Below, piece by piece: positions 10,801-19,700 of a stretch of 64,000 nt of DNA. Origin of the DNA: Limnomonas spitsbergensis (Eukaryota; Chlorophyta; Chlorophyceae; Chlamydomonadales); assembly GCA_037349105.1 (NCBI GenBank), contig JAYJMM010000106.1, forward strand, positions 682,001 through 746,000, read 5' to 3'. Below the pieces are notes generated by a model that saw only the letters and a list, made by a program, of their open reading frames with translations, was not told the DNA's origin and searched no databases. Position 1 is the first letter of the stretch. Each line of letters opens with the position of its first letter. The position numbers were made by a program, and so were the translations under genes.

Positions 10801-11968
10801 ACGGCACCATGCTGAGGTTGCCAGGCCTTACAGGCAGGGGCAGGAGCACCAGAGAGGCCCAGGCCCCGGGCCGACAAACAGAACCCTGGCAGAGGGCAGC
10901 GGGGCGGCAGAGCCTAGGCGTCACCTGGGACCGCGCCATGGTGGATTGTGCTTCAAGTGCAATCAGCCGGGGCACTTTGCCAACGAGTGCACCAACCCGG
11001 AGCAGGCCGGGCTGACAGGCGACAGGCCAGGGGCACCTGCAGGCCCAGCGCGGGGCTATGGAACCTGGGGCCCAGGCAGGGGCCAGGGGATGCCCATGGA
11101 GAGCAGGCGCAGGACCTTCGATACTGCCATGGGAACTCCCAGTGCAAGGGACTTCCAGCAGGGGGCAGCAGGCCCCAGCGCGTGGCCAGAACCGCCAGCG
11201 CGACAGGAACCACCGGAGGGCGAGCAACCAAGGTGGGAGGGGACAGGAGGCCACACGTGCTTCATGACAGGCCACATGGAAATTAGCCAGGACAGAGACG
11301 CCTACCAGGCTGAGGTCAGTCAGGCAGGACCAGTTCAGGTGGCCCCTCAGAGGGTGCCAGAAGGGCAGGTAGCCAGTCAGGTAAACCACTGGGCGATGGC
11401 TGTAGAGGCGTTAGCCATGAACCATTATGGGACTATGCCTGCAGGGTCGGCCAGATCCGTAGCACATGCGTTGGAGTTCTTGAAGGATCTCCAGAGGAGG
11501 GGGTGCCCAGCTCCGTGTGTAGGATGGCCAAATCTGATGCAGAGGTTCCTAGACAGGGAATGGGACAAGTATGATGAGCAGTGGGATGAGTTTGAGAGAC
11601 GCGAGCGGGAGGCAGTACCCCAGCACGACGTAGACGGGTGGGATACCGATTCAGGATCCAACCTTTCAGCAGGCAGATATGAGCCTCAGGAACCCTCGCC
11701 CTTGCATGAGAGAGAGTTTGGCGTGTTATGTCCAGGTACCCCGGAGGGCAATCAAGACACAGGCAGAGGGGTAGCGGGAGCAGCCGCCGAGACAGAGGAG
11801 CCAGCGGCAGCCACCGACGGCCCTGTCCAGGATGAGGAGCCGGAATGGACCCAGGCGGCATTTGTAACATTTGGGGCGGCAGCAGCCTCATGGGAGCTGC
11901 TGGAGTATGTGGACGACTTGGGGGTATCAGCTCTTGTATGTAGTACAAGGAGCATGAGTGTACGGTGA
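4823..11968 (+). CDS. Retrotransposon Gag-protease-like polyprotein
   Basis: A single 2,381-codon ORF from the first in-frame ATG to TGA. The reading frame opens slightly earlier, at a GTG (4784), after a stop at 4778. The N-terminal third is low-complexity, rich in E/Q/R/P. A globular, capsid-like stretch lies at about residues 810-1080. It is followed by a classical CCHC zinc knuckle (CYQCGSTTHLARDC, 1140-1153), a Q/P/Y-rich linker (QQQQYP repeats), a retropepsin-like site (ALMDSACTCHVI, Asp 1408), a second Cys/His cluster with one extra spacer residue (CALCGKPDKHSVEEC, 1647-1661), and a third CCHC knuckle (CFKCNQPGHFANEC, 2043-2056). Knuckle plus aspartic-protease order fits the Gag-PR part of an LTR-type retrotransposon that packages its RNA in virus-like particles. 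No reverse transcriptase, RNase H or integrase motif is visible in or after it. The frame is intact over 7.1 kb, suggesting recent insertion or selection. An old domesticated Gag gene is the alternative. Confidence 0.75.
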   Translation: MPVEMTGVDLNPDRHQHPDVQRKSGRLRGLEPGVDLKNASAEIVAEALLMAEKLAGPVEPPAEDCRVPEPGRVPPRGAGAQADGAVLVTRKGIGRGGPLPAGSDSSLNFEQGQTQAGTPELILDQATEASQSCDTRQSSEPEAELQQSLPRMASVAQRVEKQPSQPDLRAKVAAASDKFAGCDKTGTDKPRIKTEEDGARNMPAGVKHEEAEPQPAAGRQSSQAGKEKEKSVEPVGEPWADLISEEEQPDPAQKKQGQQTTAERRPVQQLQPRKALVRRGAGSTVFGTPLSSFPPSANRPAQTSKEGSSSQMQREPERSEAGGVVCGNEESEGPIGWAGIVQWATDLWKQVFLHFQDQVTAIEEFKAHHLRGWATKAMLGITHTGLDRAILLAALGQVSKGRAGHEAARAVKAFADEWCNEVTGDQEEPGSEPEDEEDQAWEGFETEVQRPEGRREVQRWQQQAGAAPTPTLRSAAFEVSSEPSLRGRPRGREAPRASSPAASERAELTSRSLARMAEQSTAARRASRQESYELLRIVEDKENAYQETQVDYIKEFLKNRQSGAARGARRNEPAGSARSSGPRIQEAREETQSDSYARNYTGGTQPGWQSQEPPRGQAYSREQPHQHSQEPPRGRAEGREQPSQQNQEQAKGPAEHSRGGRQEWQDQELPRGQAEPGRAQSRRPGSDSRPGRSESERPPPEGSKSSAGRAGRQPSRDAHDQDEDYNRHDRYHSGRSPSRGGSGGPGSRSESVDSGPGGADRRRSGARQESSDQEMKRLDREQARVNLQLQQQMVLQLAGVAKVAKIPAIQGNVPVLDMSHPGAVAARKYCQACGYWGSHNRLAMSDDQPALAVVAGEIAGSCQSPSAMTLLIKSLVKLWDSKPASMRPLMAAIRAAPHAGNRIAREVERIGQLWITPAEGQGCEASLLTLWIRVVQEEVGKPTSEERTAITNLRLGVKTTLDPDVKPEETVEAFAHRVLTTSELLQISRDAVDHFGRSHSVSRMFHDGLPAVARAKLSKFVMTVPGYLSMSDEDQIAVLTQQVVLWERFALEMGDLGGTGFRQITNSGSGQGEAQPNRGRKERAGQWEMRTRLDGIMHPAGAAAVPQARMDGKPRGVAWADQTGAAHSSAEGVSGAAKACYQCGSTTHLARDCRAPRARDERRPMPLVTDITPGPARQPQQQYPQQQQYPQQQQYPLPPRPQQGQAAGRPYDRNQNNRQYPRPGPGQGGQAQQAAHVSHLSNATGQAEPEGWHQTMAEMLSESVALMTQVGLVPKPAGFKQAVHNARPKSFLPEPLQEEEPVPGFMVPPSRKGAKRLVLSKLADDMSDIRLQVFKLNERLSALSFTTMPMGADNTGHKGETSNTRPEGRTVTAAPKLQYFKNDRSNLEQCVGLMVNGKVLVAQKALMDSACTCHVITVNIAEQLVAMGAELVRTDEKIRTTDNAGADLYGVLFIYVVYGYGGPNAIMEPTVVRVVKTPPDAYEHLVGNPEFLKYNGVLEAAGRLTLRPREGTQRTQGVKDLTLPLVRASPAGGYQAAAVAWAGIQCGFAEREGWPAATVETEHEQLLQHSMATRAGAAMRAEQGAGPSSEPNPRLQKRRLVPVEAAVAEAAAPTAEEVSRARRAAEITDIEKQAVRDFMPACPAYPCALCGKPDKHSVEECERRIQDFSRTPETAPAVQAGPPAAQRRGYGTAAADRAAQATSTRSRGEQQQQQQQLQKQPQVAGPRVQQASDGKGRQAQQQQWQGKPRAARAPAQSASNSEDEAQEAEEEEDCSVEKVPEPGTSPQDRHINRLAGQVNGLKKALRWRERQMWKQSAEIVDYLKGQLAGWKCITDGQQVMTAVQREYILRADELTGLQEALGLQHLGGPPNHGQPLPFETDPELAECVRAMLATPSPLPDVDSEHSGMKKPKKEQQQRSSADSDESGSGDRRLRRRSRSAQRAISEERQGAVPTPAARTQRQGAGRRSNSEERSRDRRQRSPCRDQPRGRSRERHHAEVARPYRQGQEHQRGPGPGPTNRTLAEGSGAAEPRRHLGPRHGGLCFKCNQPGHFANECTNPEQAGLTGDRPGAPAGPARGYGTWGPGRGQGMPMESRRRTFDTAMGTPSARDFQQGAAGPSAWPEPPARQEPPEGEQPRWEGTGGHTCFMTGHMEISQDRDAYQAEVSQAGPVQVAPQRVPEGQVASQVNHWAMAVEALAMNHYGTMPAGSARSVAHALEFLKDLQRRGCPAPCVGWPNLMQRFLDREWDKYDEQWDEFERREREAVPQHDVDGWDTDSGSNLSAGRYEPQEPSPLHEREFGVLCPGTPEGNQDTGRGVAGAAAETEEPAAATDGPVQDEEPEWTQAAFVTFGAAAASWELLEYVDDLGVSALVCSTRSMSVR
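8339..8416 (+). repeat. QQQQYP-coding microrepeat within the Gag-like ORF
   Basis: In-frame repeats of about 18 bp code for Gln-rich blocks ending in Tyr-Pro, just after the first zinc knuckle. This looks like a flexible linker between nucleocapsid-like and protease-like parts and could vary in length between copies. Confidence 0.6.
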
Positions 11969-11988
11969 TGTACCGTGTTTGTGAGTAG

Positions 11989-12011
11989 AGGACACCTCTC
12001 TAAGGTGTCCT
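11989..12011 (+). terminator. Perfect hairpin 20 bp after the Gag-like stop codon
   Basis: Arms aggacacct (11989-11997) and aggtgtcct (12003-12011) pair perfectly around ctcta. Lying just after the TGA at 11966-11968, this may be a 3'-UTR structure or a readthrough/frameshift stimulator. No pol frame follows, so a translational role is doubtful. Confidence 0.4.
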
Positions 12012-13582
12012 GACCGGAGTTTACGGTATTTACCATAGTATTGCAGTTACTGCTTTATGGTGCGACATGCAGCCCCTGATCACCAAGGCCCCAACCCTGA
12101 TTCAATTTGCCGTCTTCCGGGGCTCCTGCCTATGGACGAGTTTCTTTTTCCCACCCAACTTCATCTCTCAATTACTGGTTTCATAAAATTCAAAACCCAG
12201 ACCAAAGCTATCATGTCCCTTATGCGTAAGGAAGTCACAGATGCTATATGCCCCCAAGCACTGCTACGATTCAGGTCACAACCAGGCTCGCAAACGGGAC
12301 GGCCCGTCCCATCAGGGAGAACAAAATGGCACACGGTGTACCTTGCCCTCACTAGTCATCGATCCCCCGCCAAACCCCAAAGAAAGAAACCACCGAGTTC
12401 GCGCATCTACAACAGGCGTCCACACTTCCAAAGCCATACGAATCAGGCGCCAGGCAAGCGACCATCTTGTTCGCAGCTGTTAAATTGGACCGAAAGTGCC
12501 TTGCCGGTAAAATAGTGTATCGTGGCAGGAGCTGCAAGCAGGTACTTCACACCATTGTTAAACAGATGCAATCCCGCTGTCCAATGCTTATTGAAGTGCG
12601 CGCCAAACCATATTTGGGGGCCGCCGTGTGGCCATCCCTGGGCCCATGGGGACCAAAGCTTGACCGACCTTCGGCATGCAGATCAAGCAGCTGGTCTTGC
12701 AGGACAAGGGTCCCAGCGGACATATGCCGTGATGTAGCTGAATTGCAGCTCAAGCACGTTTAAAGAAAAACTGTGGAGCCGTCAGCAGTGTCCCCTTGTT
12801 GTATGTTCCTGTTAACAATCCTATCAGGCCTTGACCTGAGCTTGCTGTTGTGGTCGACCGGGGAGCAGGTCCGTCAGTTTCCCTTTACCCTTGTGAAGAC
12901 TCAAGAACGCGTGCCTGGGCAAGGGGGGCAAATATTCAACAGGGAGTTGGCAGATACAGCGGCACTGCTGTAGGGTACAGAGTTCATGAGTCATTATCAT
13001 TACCTCAAACATGTTGAACTGGCAGCTCCTTGGAACATAAACCTTGAACCCTCATCCCTCCACACAAACAGCCTGGAGCCAGGCACCTATGGTGTGTACT
13101 TAGCACTTTCTATTCACACATTTCAGCTACAAGCCTACAACTCAGCTACATCACGGGCTATGACCGTGCAGACCTTGCTATGCAGCCAGCCAGCAAGACC
13201 CGCTCCTTAGGCTACAAGTCCAAGGTTGGTCACGCTTTTTGGCCCAGTGATGGCCGCCCGGGGGACCCCTGAAGGTGACTTGGCGCACTCTAGGAGGAAT
13301 ACTGGTGCCTTGTACAGCCAGAGAGGAATTCTGCAGAGGCATCTAATACAAGCTAGCAAGACGTGCTACTCAGGCTGCAGGCCGAATTTTGCTCAAGGTT
13401 TCTGGTCCCCATTAGCCCAGTGATGGACGCCTGGCGGCCCCCGTAAGGTGGCTTGGCACGCTCTAGGAAAACACTGGCGCTTTGTACATCCAGAGAGGGG
13501 TTCTGCAGAGGCAGCCCATGGATGCCTGCCCACAATGCGCCTTGTAAACCGTAGAATTCAGAGGAGGGCAAAACAAGAGAAA
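12012..13582. repeat. Non-coding stretch with dispersed and tandem repeats
   Basis: No recognisable gene. A CAGCTACA-family copy lies on the minus strand near 12600-12760. Near 13115-13540 a plus-strand copy carries an internal tandem duplication of about 170 bp: the segment 'ctctaggaggaatactggtg' near 13290 matches 'ctctaggaaaacactggcgc' near 13462, and both are followed by a similar ccagagaggggttctgcaga motif. The Gag element's 3' boundary must lie somewhere here, but no terminal repeat could be matched. Confidence 0.5.
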
Positions 13583-13723
13583 TCATGCTTTTAGGACCTC
13601 CCGCGGCCCGCACCTGCTCAGCTCCTGCACGCTCGGTCTGGTCCGTGCATCTTTCAGCAGGCATTTGCTGACGAAGTCGCAGAACTCTGGGGAGAACTGG
13701 TCCCGGGGCAGCGTGGGCGCTCC
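13583..13723 (-). CDS. MAPKK exon 11 (C-lobe end)
   Basis: Codes for [20 protein letters not shown] and [17 protein letters not shown], the last conserved kinase subdomain (XI), then CGPREVLKA and TGA. A GT follows SVQELSR (agcag then gtgcgg), so the exon may instead splice to an unseen last exon. The HPF-type ending usual in MAPKKs is missing. Confidence 0.85.
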   Translation of the reverse strand, partial: GAPTLPRDQFSPEFCDFVSKCLLKDARTRPSVQELSRCGPREVLKA

Positions 13724-16700
13724 CTGCAGGCAGATATTACAAATAAGTTGATAACAGGGAGAATCCAAGTCACAAAGCATTTGCCCACAATGGTCGCAGA
13801 ATCCAGGTGAGAGCTGGTCCCGGGTCAGCGTGGGTGCACCCTGGAGGCAGATATTACAAATCAGTTATTACAAAAAAGGGAGAATCCAAGTCACAAAGCA
13901 TTTGCCCACAAAGTCGCAGAAGTCTGGGGAGAACTGGTCCCGGGGCAGCGTGGGCGCACCCTGCAGGCAGATATTACAAACAAGTTGAAAAAAGGGAGAA
14001 TCAAAGTCACGAAGCATTTGCCCACAAAGTGGCAGAGCCCAGGTGAGCACTGGTCTTGGGGCAGCGTGGGCGCGCCCTGCAGGCAGACATAAAAACAAGT
14101 CGGAAAAAGGGAGAATCCAAGTCACAAAGTATTTCCCCACAATGTTGCAGAACCCAGGTGAGAACTGGTCCCGGGGCAGCGTGGGCGCACCCTGCAGGCA
14201 GATAGTAAAGCCGAATTTAAAGAAGGGGTCTGCAGGGAATCTGAATCACCGAGCATTTGCTTACAAGGGCGCAAAACCCAGGCAAGACATCGTCCCGGGG
14301 CAGCGTGGGCGCACCTTCCAGGCACACATTAACAACAACATAAAAAGGGGTTTAGAGGGCTACCTCCCACCCAACCCTCATTTCCTCCCCAACTGCCACC
14401 AAGCCTCCCACCCAACCAAGTATGTCCACCCCAACCACCACCTCCCAGTCAACCCTCATTTCCTCCCCAACTGCCACCAAGCCTCCCACCCAACCAAGTA
14501 TGTCTACCCCAACCGCCACCTCCCAGTCAACCCTCATTCATCACCAACTGCCACCAAGCCTCCCACCCAACCAAGTATGTCCACCCCAACCACCACCTCC
14601 CAGTCAACCCTCATTTCATCCTCAACTGCCACCAAGCCTCCCACCCAACCAAGTATGTCCACCCTAACCACCACCTCCCAGTCAACCCTCATTTCATCCC
14701 CAACGGCCACCAAGCCTCCCACCCAACCAAGTATGTCCACCCTAACCACCACCTCCCAGTCAACCCTCATTTCATCCCCAACGGCCACCAAGCCTCCCAC
14801 CCAAAGAAATATGTCCGCCCCCCAACCGCCCCTCCCCTTTCACCTCCATGACAATGTATTCCAGGAGCTCCCAGAATCCCAGCTGCACCCCCGCATCCTG
14901 CACATGCAGCGGTTTGAGGGGCAGGCATTAAGAGGGCGATTCACGATGTGGAGAACAGAGACTGCACATGCAGCGGGGGAAGATGTCGACAATAAGAGGG
15001 TGTTGGAAGCGGCGGATAACAGGGAGTGGATGCCCAGCGAGATGGAATGCAGAGCAAAAAGGTGCAGATGCAAGGCAATGATAGGAGCATCTTGAAGCTC
15101 AGCTGCACCCCGTCATTCTGCACATGCAGCAAGGCGAGATGCCGGCAACAAAAGGACGATGAAGGCTCCGGAGAATAGCATTGCACTACACCATGCTTAC
15201 CAGCCTTCTCCTCGACCTCCCAACCATGTCAGTGGCTAGGGAGGGTGGATAACAGACCGCGCACATGTACAGGGTGCAGGGCACGCATGGCGATACACCG
15301 CGCAGCGGGATTCACAGCATGCATGGGGGGTGCACAGCACACATGGCAAGGCACCCTATATATGTGAGCTTGGGGCTCCAGCAGTTGCCCTTGCCGTACC
15401 AGAGGGCGCGGGTACGGAAACCTGCCCAGGACGCACTTCACTAGCAACAGGCCCACAAGCTGCGCGTACCAGAGGGGGTGGATACAGAATCCTGCCCAAG
15501 GCGCATTCCACCCCTGTTGGGCCCATCAGCTACCCTCAGTCCCTCACCTGAGGGGGTGGATACGGAAACCTGCCCAGGGCGCATTCCACCAGGGTCAGGC
15601 CCAGCGACCACAGGTCAGAGTCGAACGAATAAGAGTCACCCTGAAAGAGTGAAAGGCAAGAGAGGGAGAGGGCACAGGGTTCAGGGTGCCGTGCAATATC
15701 AACCAGAGTTGGGCCAAGTGACCGCATGTCAGAAACAAATTAGTATTACTCATCCTGAAAGAGTGAGTGGTAAGAAAGGGATGGAGCAAAGGGTTCAGGG
15801 TGCCATGCCAATCCAACCAGGGTTAGGCCAAATGACCACAAGTCATAATCAAATGACTGAAGATAGTGTGAGTCATCCTGAGAGAGTGAGAGATACGAAA
15901 GGGAGGGGCCACAGGGTTCAGGGTTTAGGGTGCCTTTCAAACTCAATCAGGGTTAGGCCAAGTGACCACAGGTCAGAGTCAAAATAATATGACCTATTAC
16001 AAGAAAGCGAAAGGCAAGAGGGGGAGGGAGCCCAGTGTGAAGGTGTTCAGAGTGCCGTGCGGAATCCAGCAGGGTTGGACCAAGTCACCCGAGGCCTTGA
16101 GAGAAACGAGTACTGAGTCACCCTGGTTAGTGACTGGGGGCTCGGGAGAGACAACGAGCTCCAAGTCACCAGAGGCCTTGAGACAAACGAGTAGGAGTCA
16201 CCCTGATAAGCGACTGGGGGCTTGGGAGAGACAAAGAGGTCCAAGCCACCAGAGGCCTTGAGACAAACGAGTATTGAGTCACCCTGAAAAGCGACTGGGG
16301 GCTCGGGAGAGACAAAGAGGTCCAAGTCACCAGAGGCCTTGAGACAAACGAGTATTGAGCCACCCTGATAAGCGACTGGGGGCTCCGGAGAGGCAAAGAG
16401 GTGCAAGTCACCCGATGCTGGGGTGGGGTGCGGGGCGGGGTGGGGAGGCAAGTGGGGAGACAGGGAAGGGTGGTGGATCAATGCGCCTGTAGGGTGGCTG
16501 GCTGTACAGACGCGCCGGATAGAATGTGTTGAAGCATGAACATCTCACACAGATTGAGACTCAACAGCAAAGCTTCCCGGTATTTCATCTGCTGATCACA
16601 TCCTCTGGTATACCGTGGAACCACATAGACTTTGCTCAAAATCAATTAATTATTGGCCTGCGCAGACATGGCTGTGCATATAAATAAAATGTAAACCACC

Positions 16701-19700
16701 AGTAGGCATGTTCAAAAAGGAAAGAAAAAGGATTCTGTGGTTCCAAGTTGAGACTCCCTGGCGCGTCCGCCTCGTGCATGTGCCCACATTGATGCGCACA
16801 GGGCCCACCTTAATGCGCTCAGGGCTCATATACGTCACGGTGCCCACCCAGCTAAGGCAGTTGCTGACCTGTGTGTGTAGGGGGGGGGTGGGTGGCGGGC
16901 AGGCGTTACAAATGACAGGTTTCGGTATTTGTGTGAAAATTGTGTGGAAAATGGCGGCTGGCTCATGTAGGTCTGTGAGCACCCAGCTAAGACGATTGCG
17001 GACCAAAACCAGACCAAAACAAAGCACACATTGGGACAATAATGGAGATGAACCAGTAAATAATACATATGCTGTGTCCATCATCTGTGCCTCATACTCT
17101 GTGATGGGTAACAGCATGCGAGTGGCCTACACCCATGCCACACTCTTTCAGCGACCCTCAAACTCCTCCCCTGCTTTTCCCTGCAGGGCACTTCTTTCTT
17201 TCTTGCTTGCCCTTTCTTTCTTTCCATCTCCTTCTATATTTCTTTCTTTCTTTCTTGCATGGTGTGCTGCAGGGAGAGCTACGGCAAATGAAACAAACCA
17301 AAGGGGGCTCCAAGCTCCCTAAGCCATAGGTCAAGGCATTCGCTCATCGGAGGCTCTTGGTCACTCAAGCCACAGCTTATCTCACATTCAACAACAGAGA
17401 GTCCTTGCACCATAGCCATTTTGTTTAGTGGCACTTGAAAATAATTCTTTGGTTACCAGAAGAGTCAATCTCTGATAACCAAACCAGAGATTAACTCTTT
17501 GCTGCAGGTGCCCAAGTTTTTCCAATCCGAATTGATTTCGACGTTTCTCGTTACCGCGCGACAGAACTTCTGCTTCGCCGAATTAATCGTTTGGTTCACT
17601 CTTTCGTTACGGCTCGTCACCAGTAACCACTTCAAAATCCCTGATGGTCCATACTCTCCATGTCATGGCACGGTACCTACGCCTAGGCCCCTGAAATTGT
17701 TGTTGTTATTGTTACCAATTAAACGCAGTCGCCCACAGCATGGCGTGGAGCCTATGCTTACGCCCCTCTAATTGTTGTTGTTCTTGATATTAATTTAAAG
17801 CAACCGCTTATAGCCCCTGGCATTGTCCTAACTACGGCCTACAGCGCATGACCCAGTGTAATGAACCCACCGAGCTGGTCAGCTGCCCAGAGACCCCAAA
17901 GTCAGAGATCTTCAGTTCCCCGCGGCCGTTCAGGAGCAGGTTTGAGGGCTTGATGTCCCGATGTACCACATGCAGGTCCTTGTGTAGGTGCACCAGCCCA
18001 GACATTATCTGCACAAGTCGGTTTGAAAGAGTGTTAAACAAGTGCAGCAAGTTTGAGGGCTTGATGTCCCGATGTACCACATGCAGGTCCTTGTGTAGGT
18101 GCACCAGCCCAGACATAATCTGCACAAGTCGGTTTGAAAGAGTGTTAAACAAGTGCAGCAAGTTTGAGGGCTTAATGTCCCGATGTACCACATGCAAGTC
18201 CTTGTGTAGGTGCACCAGCCCAGGCATGCTCTATGCAGGAAGCGCTCTAGCATAAAACATACTGACATGATCGATTCGGAAAAGTGCTCAAACGCAGGAG
18301 CATGCAGGTCGTTGTGTAGGTGCAGCAGCCCAGACATGCTCTGAGGAGGGAGAGTGGTCAAAACATAGTAAACAACTGAAAGTTAAGTGCTTTAATCAGG
18401 AGCATGCAGGTCGTTGTGTAGGTGCAGCAGCCCAGACATGCTCTGAGGAGGGAGAGTGGTCAAAACATAGTAAACAACTGAAAGTTAAGTGCTTTAATCA
18501 GGGGCATGCAGGTCGTTGTGTAGGTGCAGCAGCCCAGACATGCTCTTGAGGAGGGAGAGGGGTCAAATATAGTAAACAACTGAACGTTAAGTGCTTTAAT
18601 CAGGAGCATGCAGGTCGTTGTGTAGGTACAGGAGCCCAGGCAGGATCTTCAGGGAAAGGATATGTTAAGGAGCCCTGGAAGCAGGAAGTATCTCACAGCC
18701 TCATCACCAGCTCCGCTGTGCGGGCATGAGCACTGCACAGGCCAGTGTCCATTTCAGAGTGCACCCTTGCGCCCCGGCCACTGAGCATTCCACATACTTG
18801 GGCATGGGTACCAAACCTGTACCAGCCTACTGCCAGGCACCCTAGGAGCAGGCGAACCCTGATGCATGTCCTGCCTGGCCATGGGCCGTGACGTAGCTGT
18901 ATAGCAGCTGAGGCGCTGCTCAAATAAAGGGTGGGGCAGGCTGAAGGCATCTGACGTTGTACAGGTGAGCAGCCATCACACTTGTCCCACCAGCTCAGCA
19001 ATGTAAGGCTCCGGCAGGCCCTTGAGCAAACTTGCCTGTCTCGCCAGCTCAGCGATGTACGGCTCTGGCAGGCCCTTGTGCAGTTTCAGTACGTCTGCCA
19101 GGCTGCCCCCGTCCATGTACTCCATGACAATGGTGATGGCGCCGTTATCAAAGAAAGCCTGGTCAAAGAGGGGTCAGAGATGAGGGTCTCACCATGAACC
19201 ATGAAACTCAGTAGGAACCAGCGTGAGCCATCTACCAGTATCTGACAGCCGGCATACCGTAGCTCAGCAGCCGCCTACGAATGCCCCAGTGCCTACTGCT
19301 ACCCAGCAGTTGCAATATCTGCCCCTCGTTGCCGACCCGCGTCAATGACCGCATGGCAGTGTGCTAGGAGAACGGCAAACTAAAAATGTCTGGCAGAAGA
19401 ATGACTGTCGAATCCGATTACTCGGGTCTTCTGTGTCAAGGGTGTAATGCATACATACTGCATTTGTACTGCATTTAAAGGTTGATGTGTACCGCGATTT
19501 GAACATAGGTTTATAGCCTTGTAGGTCAGGTGTAGGTTATACCCTGATCCATGGACCCCGAGGCCACGGTGATGTCGATGGAGCCAAGGTCAAGGAGGGC
19601 CTGGGAGGTGGGCTCGATGAGGTCGTTTTTGTTTGTTTAAGTTGGTCATGAAAACAGGCGTCTCCGTCAGTCGTCCCAGAGGCGGTTGGGACCGTGGGTT

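Noticed and set aside
3490..12100. Long terminal repeats around the Gag-like ORF
   Set aside because: I compared the upstream structured region with the sequence after 11968 and saw no matching direct repeat, so LTRs are not claimed.
12057..12515. 152-codon ORF after the Gag-like gene as a pol remnant
   Set aside because: No reverse transcriptase, RNase H or integrase motif; composition looks random.
14043..15095. 350-codon plus ORF
   Set aside because: Spans MAPKK intron repeats on the wrong strand: 78-bp units and copies of exon 11.
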